Source: JBCDBW01 sp039182965 (GTDB lineage: Bacteria; Verrucomicrobiota; Verrucomicrobiia; Verrucomicrobiales; DEV007). From it: a stretch of DNA of 12,915 bases. The notes under the pieces are model-generated. The model saw only the letters and a program-made list of their open reading frames with translations. It had not been told where the DNA came from and ran no database searches. The stretch is taken from positions 1 to 12,915 of the forward strand of contig JBCDBW010000121.1 in assembly GCA_039182965.1 (NCBI GenBank), written 5' to 3'. A program made the position numbers and the translations under genes. Numbering within the stretch: the first letter of the stretch is position 1; every line of letters starts with the position of its first letter. Below are positions 7,362-12,915 of this stretch, in pieces.

Positions 7362-9853
7362 CACTTGTTGGTAAAGGCTTGGCTGGTGAGGGTGGCGAAG
7401 AGGAGGTCGTTGAGGCGGTGGCCATCGCTGGCGGTCGATTCGAGGATGGAATGGATTTCTTCGTCGTCGGCGACGGTCATTTCGCGGCCGGTGGCGGTGA
7501 TGAGGAAGTTGGTGAGGAGGTGTTTGGCGACGAGGTCGATGGTTGGACCGTGCATGAGATCGAGGAGGCCCTCGATGTTTTTGAATTTCTGGCCGTCGGG
7601 CATCTGTCCGGTGGCGTCGACGGGGAGACCTCCTTCGTATTGGTCGCGCCATTGGCCGACGGGATCGAAGTTCTCGAGGGCGAAGCCGAGGGGATCGATG
7701 TCCTGGTGGCAGCGGTTGCAGGAGGCCTGGGTGCGGTGGGCGGCGTACATTTCCTTGATCGTGGTGGTTCCGGTGGTATCGGGTTCGAGGACTTCCACGT
7801 CAGGTGGCGGTGGTGCGGGCGGCGTGCCGAGGAGGTGTTCGAGGACCCAGATACCGCGGACCACGGGCGAGGTGTCGATGCCGTTGGCGGAGGTGGTGAG
7901 CACGGAGCCTTGGCCGAGGAGGCCGCGGCGTTGTGGGTCTTTGAGGGAGACTTGTTCAAAGGCGCTGCCGGTGACGCCCTCGTGACCGTAGTGACGGGCG
8001 AGGGCGGAGTTCATGAAAGTGTAATCGGCGTGGATGAGGTCGGCGGCGGGGGCATTGAATTTCAGGAGGTGTTCGAAGAAGCGGGTGGTCTCTTCACGGA
8101 AGAGGTCCTTGATGAAGAAGTCATGGTAAACGACGTATTCCTGGGAGGCGGGCATGTCGTCCATGTTATCGAGGCCGAGCCATTGGTGGGTGAAGCGGGA
8201 GAAGAAGCTTTGCGCCTTGTCGTCGGCGAGCATGCGGCTGAGCTGGGCGCGGAGGGTATCTTCGTCGCGGAGTTGACCATTGGCGGCGAGTTTGAAGAGT
8301 TCCTCGTCGGGCATGGAGTTCCAGAGGAAGTAGGAGAGGCGGTTGGCGAGGGCGTGATCGTCGAGGGTGCCGTCATTCTCGCGGTGGTAGAGAAAGTGTG
8401 GTGAGCAGAGCATCGCCTTGAGAGCGCCGCGGTATCCGTTGTTTTCCGCGTAGTCGAAGTAGGGTTGGAGTTCTTCTTCGGTGACGGGGCGGCGGAAGGC
8501 GCGGCGGGCGAAGTGGGCGAGTTCCTGGCGTTGGAAGTTGGTCTCCTCGTTAACCCGGGCGAGGTAGTCGGTATTGGGGGCGCTTTGATCTTCGAGGGGG
8601 CCTTCGATCACGATGGAGTGGAAGCGGATACGGGGGAGGGGGAGGGAACCGAAGTGATCGACGATGGCTTGTTGGAGTTCCGATGGGCGCTTCATGACGT
8701 TTCGAAGTTCCGAGAATTCGTCGTCATAGCCGGTTGCGATCCCTTTTAGATCGGTTAGGCCCTTTTCTTTCATGAGGTGGAATAGGATGGCGGCCTGGGC
8801 GGGATCGAAGCGGGGGCCGCTGTCGAAGTTGATGCCGAGGGTGTAGAGGCCGCCGGGGAGCCAAGTTTCGACACTGATCGTTTTGCGGGTGCCATGGTCG
8901 AGTTCGAAGGTGGCGACTCGTTGGTCGATGTTGGGGGTGATGGAGCGGGAGGGACGGCGCAGGAAGAAGCCGAAGCGAGGGGTTTCGTTCGGGTCGGGTT
9001 CCCAGTCGAGACCGAGTTTTTTGACGAGTTCGTAGCCGGCCGGATCGGCGGTGTGGAGGGTTTCGGCATCGACGGTGATGCGGTAGGTGCCGCTATGGGG
9101 GAGGAGGCGGTTGTCGGTTTGTTTGGCGGGAAAGACGAGCGTTTTGAATCGTCGGTTGGTCCAGGCACTGTGCATGAGGTCGATGTATTCGTCCGTACGA
9201 TTCATTCCTCGCCAGTAGATAAGAGGCTTGTCACCGGGATTTACCGGGACTTCGAGGCGAAACGAATTTGAGTCGGCGTGGGCGGCGGCGCGGGCTTCCC
9301 ATCGGCTTACGACGTCTTCGGCGGCGGCGAGATAGGCGTCGACGTGGAGGTCGGAGATCGTGAGGGCTGAACCGAGGTTATCGAAGCCGTGGGCGACTTC
9401 GTCAGGCGGCAGGGAGCGGGCCGGGTCTTCGACGGTGATGTTGATGCCGAGGAGGTCGCGGACGGTATTGCGGTATTCTTCCTGGTTGAGGCGGCGGAGG
9501 ACGACCTTTTCGCGGGACACGTTGTTGAGAGCGCTGGCGATGAGGGGCTCGAGGTATCCGGAGAACTGAGCGATTTCCTCGTCGGAGAGGGCGAGGTCGT
9601 CTTCGGGAGGCATGTCGAACTCCGTGACTTGTTCGAGGGCGGTCTTCCACGTTTCGAGGTGATCGGCGTCGAGGCTGCTCAGTGGGAGTTGGTCGAAGCG
9701 GACCTCGCCTTTTTGTTTGTCCGGGCCGTGGCATTGGACGCAGTGCTTGTCGAGGAAGGTGCGGAAACCTTGCTCGTTGAGGTTGGAGGCAGCGGAGATT
9801 TTGCCGCAGATTACGCAGAAGGCGCAGATTAGGGATAACAGGGGCAGGCGCAT
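7361..9853 (-). CDS. PSCyt1/PSD multidomain cytochrome-like protein (DUF1587-1595-1592-1588-1585)
   Basis: An 830-residue secreted protein (signal peptide about 1-21, MRLPLLSLICAFCVICGKISA) with the standard Planctomycete domain chain. PSCyt1 comes first with heme motif C38-V-Q-C41-H42-G and FDMPPEDD. DUF1587 follows (RRLNQEEYRNTVRDLLGI), then a less conserved middle section at about 180-420. After that come DUF1595 (ELAHFARRAFRRPVTEEEL), DUF1592 (LANRLSYFLWNSMPDEELF), DUF1588 (RRGLLGQGSVLTTSANG, then C712-N-R-C715-H716 and IDPLGFALENFDPVGQWR) and DUF1585 (LLTNFLITATGREM). Length and order match full-length family members. Two CxxCH motifs imply two covalent hemes and a periplasmic or surface electron-transfer role; the substrate is unknown. 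It starts 45 bases after the DUF1552 stop, a pairing common for this family. Part of the signal-peptide coding sequence is a 9-bp direct repeat. Confidence 0.93.
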   Translation of the reverse strand: MRLPLLSLICAFCVICGKISAASNLNEQGFRTFLDKHCVQCHGPDKQKGEVRFDQLPLSSLDADHLETWKTALEQVTEFDMPPEDDLALSDEEIAQFSGYLEPLIASALNNVSREKVVLRRLNQEEYRNTVRDLLGINITVEDPARSLPPDEVAHGFDNLGSALTISDLHVDAYLAAAEDVVSRWEARAAAHADSNSFRLEVPVNPGDKPLIYWRGMNRTDEYIDLMHSAWTNRRFKTLVFPAKQTDNRLLPHSGTYRITVDAETLHTADPAGYELVKKLGLDWEPDPNETPRFGFFLRRPSRSITPNIDQRVATFELDHGTRKTISVETWLPGGLYTLGINFDSGPRFDPAQAAILFHLMKEKGLTDLKGIATGYDDEFSELRNVMKRPSELQQAIVDHFGSLPLPRIRFHSIVIEGPLEDQSAPNTDYLARVNEETNFQRQELAHFARRAFRRPVTEEELQPYFDYAENNGYRGALKAMLCSPHFLYHRENDGTLDDHALANRLSYFLWNSMPDEELFKLAANGQLRDEDTLRAQLSRMLADDKAQSFFSRFTHQWLGLDNMDDMPASQEYVVYHDFFIKDLFREETTRFFEHLLKFNAPAADLIHADYTFMNSALARHYGHEGVTGSAFEQVSLKDPQRRGLLGQGSVLTTSANGIDTSPVVRGIWVLEHLLGTPPAPPPPDVEVLEPDTTGTTTIKEMYAAHRTQASCNRCHQDIDPLGFALENFDPVGQWRDQYEGGLPVDATGQMPDGQKFKNIEGLLDLMHGPTIDLVAKHLLTNFLITATGREMTVADDEEIHSILESTASDGHRLNDLLFATLTSQAFTNK
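9805..9828 (-). repeat. Three TCTGCG units at 9-bp spacing inside the signal-peptide coding region
   Basis: On the minus strand, TCTGCG occurs at 9828-9823, 9819-9814 and 9810-9805, exactly 9 bases apart and therefore in frame. The units encode part of the hydrophobic core ICAFCVICG of the PSCyt1/PSD signal peptide, giving its unusual Cys-x-x-Cys-x-x-Cys spacing. The segment resembles a short dispersed repeat (ATCTGCG...AATCTGCGG type) that I recall from related genomes; that link is from memory only. Confidence 0.5.
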
Positions 9854-9898
9854 GTTACGACGGGCGGTGGCTCAGGAACGAACAAGCGAGACTGGTTT

Positions 9899-11203
9899 TT
9901 AAGCCAGTGCGATTCCTTGGAGGGATTTGTCGGCGTTGTTGTATGCGGTGAGGGCGGGATCGAAGGTTTGGAGGATCGAGAGGTAGAGACTATTGAGGTT
10001 CTGCTTACTCTCGACGTTAAGGTGGCTGCCGTGTTTGGCTTTTCCGCCCGCGAGGATGACGGGGAGGTTCTCGTTGGAATGGGTGGCGCCGTTGCTCAGG
10101 CCCGAGGCGTAGAGGACGTAGGTGGAATCGAGGAGGGAAGAGCCGTCGGGTTGTTTGTCGTTTTTGAGTTTCTCAATGAAGCGGCGGTATTCGCCAAGGA
10201 TGTAGCGTTGGATGGTGCGGAACTGGTCCTTTTTCCATTCTTCCTGACCGTGGTGGCTGAGGGCATGAGCGCCGGTGGTGACGCCGGGGAGATCCCAAAC
10301 GCCGTCGTTCATGGGGATGGCAGTGGTGGTGACCCGGGTGGAGTCGGTGACCAGAGCGAGATGCATGAGGTCCATCCAGGCGGCGAGGGTGCCCCTGTTG
10401 CCGAGGTCGTCGGTTTTTCCGGAGGTGACGGCCTTGGTGAAGTTAGGGTCGGGGCAATCGGGTTTGGGGCGGTCGAGCCATTGGTCGCGATCGCTCATCT
10501 GGAGTTCGACGGTGCGCACGGAGTCGAAGAATTCTTCGAGCTTGTCGTTGTCGGCTTTGCCGAGGTCGCGGGCGAGAGCTTTGGCGTCGCCGGAGACGAG
10601 GTCGAGGATGCTTTTGCCTTCGTTGAGCAGGGCGCGGGCGTGGGCTTTTTCTTCTTCGGTGCCTTGGAGGAAGAGCGCTTTGTAGAGTTCGCTTGGGGTA
10701 TTGGCGCTGGAGGGGAGGCGGGAGCCTTGGCGGGAGTAGCTGGAGGAGAGATTCTTGCCGCCCCAGCAGCGAAGGGATGAGTAACGGACGGCGGGTCCGA
10801 CGATTTCCGCGGCGCGTTGGTCGACGCTGATCGCGCCGAAGGGGGAGCTGGCCGCGTATTCGGGTTTCACCCCGTTGAGGACTCCGCCGGCGCCGTGGTG
10901 TCCACCTTTGATGCCGTGGTCGATGTGGGAAAAGACCGTCATGTTGTCCCGGATGGTCGCGAGTTCGGAGAGCACGGACGGCATTTCGTAGTTCATGCTG
11001 CTCGGTCCCACGGGGAAGAAGGTGTCGTGGAGGACGCCGAGGTCCTGGGTGACGACGGCGAGGCGTTTCGGATTTGCGGCGGCCGCAGCGGCGGTGGCGC
11101 GGGTGGGGAGCATGGACTCGAGGAAGGGGAGGGCCATGCCGATGCCGGAGGCGCGGAGGAAGGTGCGGCGGTTGAGTGGTTGTTTGAGGTTTAGATGGGA
11201 CAT
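9899..11203 (-). CDS. Tat-exported DUF1552 (HXXSHH) protein
   Basis: A 434-residue protein of the DUF1552/HXXSHH family (PF07586), biochemically uncharacterised. The N-terminus carries a clear twin-arginine signal, N-R-R-T-F-L at 11-16 followed by a hydrophobic stretch and an alanine-rich cleavage region near residue 40. The diagnostic motif H313-A-L-S316-H317-H318 is intact, as are HIDHGIKGGHHGAGG, LRCWGGKN in the mid region, DLMHLALVTDSTRV and MNDGVWDLPG. The histidine clusters suggest metal binding, though this is inferred. The gene lies between the FecR-type gene and the PSCyt1/PSD gene on the same strand. It is the counterpart of the DUF1501 protein in the left-hand module, since both are Tat-exported partners of a PSCyt/PSD protein. 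Its start is immediately preceded by an 8-bp tandem repeat that fills the gap to the upstream stop. Confidence 0.93.
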   Translation of the reverse strand: MSHLNLKQPLNRRTFLRASGIGMALPFLESMLPTRATAAAAAANPKRLAVVTQDLGVLHDTFFPVGPSSMNYEMPSVLSELATIRDNMTVFSHIDHGIKGGHHGAGGVLNGVKPEYAASSPFGAISVDQRAAEIVGPAVRYSSLRCWGGKNLSSSYSRQGSRLPSSANTPSELYKALFLQGTEEEKAHARALLNEGKSILDLVSGDAKALARDLGKADNDKLEEFFDSVRTVELQMSDRDQWLDRPKPDCPDPNFTKAVTSGKTDDLGNRGTLAAWMDLMHLALVTDSTRVTTTAIPMNDGVWDLPGVTTGAHALSHHGQEEWKKDQFRTIQRYILGEYRRFIEKLKNDKQPDGSSLLDSTYVLYASGLSNGATHSNENLPVILAGGKAKHGSHLNVESKQNLNSLYLSILQTFDPALTAYNNADKSLQGIALA

Positions 11204-11204
11204 C

Positions 11205-11260
11205 GGTTCTTCGGTTCTTCGGTTCTTCGGTTGATCGATTCTTTGGTTGAGCGGTTGGGG
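11205..11260. repeat. Seven-unit 8-bp tandem repeat filling the FecR-DUF1552 gap
   Basis: Seven consecutive 8-base units occupy the gap without interruption: three perfect GGTTCTTC copies (11205-11228), then GGTTGATC, GATTCTTT, GGTTGAGC and GGTTGGGG. On the coding (minus) strand the perfect copies read GAAGAACC and abut the DUF1552 start codon, with one base between. Decay increases away from the start codon. The purine-rich GAAGAA could help ribosome binding or set spacing; this is inferred. Confidence 0.85.
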
Positions 11261-12757
11261 TCAGGGAATTTGGACGATTTGGAGGCCGAGGAGGACGGAG
11301 CGGCCGTGATGGGGGGCATTGTTGATGGATCGTTCGCGCGAGTAGCGTGTGATGAAGGTGGCCCAGTCTTCCGGGCCGGAGACTTCCACCTCATCGACGG
11401 CGTAGGTGAGGCCGGGAACCCAGGTTGGTTCCGTGGCGTTGTCCATGGTGGGGATGATGGCGGGCTCTGGGAGTTGCCGGTCCAGGTTCACGCCAAAACT
11501 GACATCGTACGAGGCTTCCGGTCTGCGGACGGAGCGGCAGAGGGCGTAGATGCGGTATTTGCCCTTTGGCAAACCGGAAATGCGAAGGCCGAGGTCGAAG
11601 TCCCAGGGGCGATGATCCTGGCAGAGGGCGGAATCGAAGACGCCACCGGCCTTGGAATAGATGCGTCCCCAGGGATCGACCGGTTCGGCGTCCCAGTCGA
11701 TCACGCCATCGCCATGGCCGTAGTCGACGACGATGGGGTGTGGGCAGATATTTCCGTTGGCCATCACGAAGGTGCCGGATTGATCGCCGACAATCTGGGT
11801 CCAGGCATTTTCGTGGGCGAGGAAGTCGCCGGCGGCATGACCGGGGGCGTTGGTGCCGGAGTAGATACCGGCGCGATGGCCGATGTCGAATTGGAGCTTG
11901 ATGGGTTGTGAGCGGAGGAGGGTATCGCGTTTGAGAGGCGCGAAGCTTTTGTCGTCGTATTCGACGGCATCGATGACGCCGGCATTGGGGTCGAGATCGA
12001 CGGCGCCGTGTTCCAGGAGATTTTTTTCGGCGAGGATGTCTTCGTTTTCGTCGGTGAGGGCGACGACGACTTCGCCGCTGAGGACTTGGACCCTTGTTTT
12101 TCCGGTCTCGGAAGATTCCATGGCGAACTCGGTGCCGAGGTCGACGACGCGGCCTCCCGGGAAGCGGACGGTGAAACCGTAGGCGGATTCGGGGCAGTTG
12201 GCGGCGAGTTTTCCGTAGTGGGAGAAGCAGTGGAGGGGTTCGTCGATGCGGAGTTTAGCGGGGCCTTGGATGGTCACGACGGCGCCGCTGCTGAAAGTGA
12301 TTTCTGCGATACCGGAGGCGAGGCGAAGATGTTTTTCGGTGATGGGCTCGCCGGGGACGGCCTGGAAGCGCCGGGGATGTTCCCATTCGACGTCGATGGC
12401 GCGGGTGAGGACGGGGGTGGGGGGCGGGGTGTTCGAGGATTCGCCCGGGTTCGTGTTCAGAGTGGCGAGAATGATGGCGCTCAGGGCGAGGAGGGCGGCG
12501 GCAGCGGTGAGCCAGGGGAGGCGGCGGCGCGGATTCATGCGGACGACTTTTTCCGGGGAGAGGGATTCGTCGGGAGAGGTGAAGGCGCCGTCTTCGAGTC
12601 GGCGATGCATGCGCATGAAGTCGGCGTAGGTTGTGCGGGCCGACTCGTTATTGGTGAGGAGGGTATCGAGTTCGGCGAATTCTTCGTCGGTGATCTGTTC
12701 GTCGCAGAGGCGGCCGGCGAGTTCGAGGGTTCGTTTTTTTGGGGAGGATTCGTTCAT
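11261..12757 (-). CDS. FecR-type anti-sigma/sensor protein with ligand-domain-like C-terminus
   Basis: A 498-residue membrane protein beginning at an ATGA overlap with the upstream sigma gene. Residues 1-60 form a cytoplasmic helical region (LAGRLCDEQITDEEFAELDTLL, SARTTYADFMRMHRRL) matching the anti-sigma-like N-terminus common in this group. A single membrane segment follows at about 80-100 (PWLTAAAALLALSAIILATL). The FecR domain covers about 145-235 (SGAVVTIQGPAKLRI, YGKLAAN, SAYGFTVRFPGGRVVDLGTEFAM, VQVLSGEVVV). About 220 extra residues (280-498) contain LQFDIGHRAGIYSG, DFLAHENAWTQIVGD, LRISGLPKGKYRIYALCRS and the ending SVLLGLQIVQIP. That tail looks like a beta-sandwich of the galactose-binding or carbohydrate-module kind, probably the signal-sensing part, but I cannot name the family. 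Typical FecR regulators are near 320 residues, so the extension is substantial. It precedes the DUF1552, PSCyt1/PSD, DUF1080-like and lactonase genes it probably controls. Confidence 0.87.
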   Translation of the reverse strand: MNESSPKKRTLELAGRLCDEQITDEEFAELDTLLTNNESARTTYADFMRMHRRLEDGAFTSPDESLSPEKVVRMNPRRRLPWLTAAAALLALSAIILATLNTNPGESSNTPPPTPVLTRAIDVEWEHPRRFQAVPGEPITEKHLRLASGIAEITFSSGAVVTIQGPAKLRIDEPLHCFSHYGKLAANCPESAYGFTVRFPGGRVVDLGTEFAMESSETGKTRVQVLSGEVVVALTDENEDILAEKNLLEHGAVDLDPNAGVIDAVEYDDKSFAPLKRDTLLRSQPIKLQFDIGHRAGIYSGTNAPGHAAGDFLAHENAWTQIVGDQSGTFVMANGNICPHPIVVDYGHGDGVIDWDAEPVDPWGRIYSKAGGVFDSALCQDHRPWDFDLGLRISGLPKGKYRIYALCRSVRRPEASYDVSFGVNLDRQLPEPAIIPTMDNATEPTWVPGLTYAVDEVEVSGPEDWATFITRYSRERSINNAPHHGRSVLLGLQIVQIP

Positions 12758-12915
12758 AGGGCGAAGCCTTCCTTTGCGAGTTGGTTGGTGATGCAGTCGT
12801 GAAGGATTTCGCGGAGGCGCTGGAGTTTTTTGTAGAGCGCGTTTGGGGTTTGGTTTTGGCGTTCGGCGAAATCGCGGAGGGAGACTTTGGCGAGGTATCG
12901 TTGTTCGACGAGTTC
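12754..12915 (-). CDS. RNA polymerase sigma factor, C-terminal region 4 (partial)
   Basis: The minus strand from the right edge is open for 53 codons up to a TGA at 12756-12754 that overlaps the FecR-type start as ATGA. The translation runs ELVEQRYLAKVSLRDFAERQ and then QTPNALYKKLQRLREILHDC and a short tail. This is the sigma-70 region 4 layout: an R-Y motif, a helix-turn-helix with a recognition helix around TPNALYKKLQRLR, and a closing L-x-D-C-I segment. The same arrangement, with the same ATGA junction, is seen for the sigma-FecR pair at 3413-5568, which supports the call. The 5' part, including region 2 and the operon promoter, lies outside the window. Confidence 0.85.
   Translation of the reverse strand, partial: ELVEQRYLAKVSLRDFAERQNQTPNALYKKLQRLREILHDCITNQLAKEGFAL

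Noticed and set aside
7331..8404. 357-codon plus-strand open frame opposite the PSCyt1/PSD gene
   Set aside because: Antisense shadow with the same Gly/Glu/Val-rich composition. The minus-strand frame encodes the conserved DUF1592/1588/1585 regions.
11191..11394. Small minus-strand frame containing RRTEEPKNR-like repeats
   Set aside because: It is the 8-bp tandem repeat read in a third frame, overlapping the FecR-type C-terminus and the DUF1552 start. There is no independent coding evidence.
1..12915. CRISPR array, tRNA/rRNA, insertion sequence or phage genes
   Set aside because: I looked for spaced identical repeats, clover-leaf segments, transposase motifs and terminal inverted repeats and saw none. 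Almost all sequence is accounted for by the listed genes.

Overview
The window comes from a GC-rich bacterium of the Verrucomicrobiota/Planctomycetota type, most likely Verrucomicrobiota. The basis is gene content: planctomycete-type cytochrome (PSCyt/PSD) proteins, Tat-exported DUF1501 and DUF1552 proteins, and sigma-FecR pairs of the Rhodopirellula/Verrucomicrobium type. These families are strongly expanded in that superphylum. No rRNA, tRNA, CRISPR array, insertion sequence or phage gene is visible.

Layout. On the left, a minus-strand pair encodes a PSCyt2/PSD1 protein with one CxxCH motif (1369-3249) and then a Tat-exported DUF1501 protein (119-1315). The DUF1501 frame is cut by an amber codon about 20 codons before its natural end. 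A signal-peptide-like start of another minus-strand gene lies at the left edge (1-22). A divergent intergenic region (3250-3412) holds two mirror-image GTGGGAAC(C/T)ACAA elements that look like ECF-type -35 boxes. To its right, a plus-strand pair encodes an ECF-like sigma factor (3413-3961) and a FecR-type membrane protein (3958-5568) that overlap by ATGA.

The rest is one compact minus-strand operon, read from right to left: the 3' end of a second sigma factor (12754-12915), a second FecR-type protein (11261-12757), a DUF1552/HXXSHH Tat protein (9899-11203), a PSCyt1/PSD multidomain protein with two CxxCH motifs (7361-9853), a small secreted concanavalin-like (DUF1080-like) protein (6609-7361), and a secreted SMP-30/gluconolactonase-type protein (5761-6612). 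Several junctions overlap (ATGA or TGATG). The two transcription units converge on 5569-5760, where a hairpin is present.

How the genes may work together. Both halves repeat one module: a sigma factor, a FecR-type anti-sigma/sensor, a Tat-exported DUF1501/DUF1552 protein and a secreted c-type-cytochrome-like PSCyt/PSD protein. The right-hand module adds a sugar-binding-like protein and a lactonase. By inference, the whole resembles two self-regulated cell-envelope systems for oxidising carbohydrate or another organic substrate, switched on through FecR sensing domains. The biochemical function of PSCyt/PSD, DUF1501 and DUF1552 proteins is not established, so substrate and reaction remain open.
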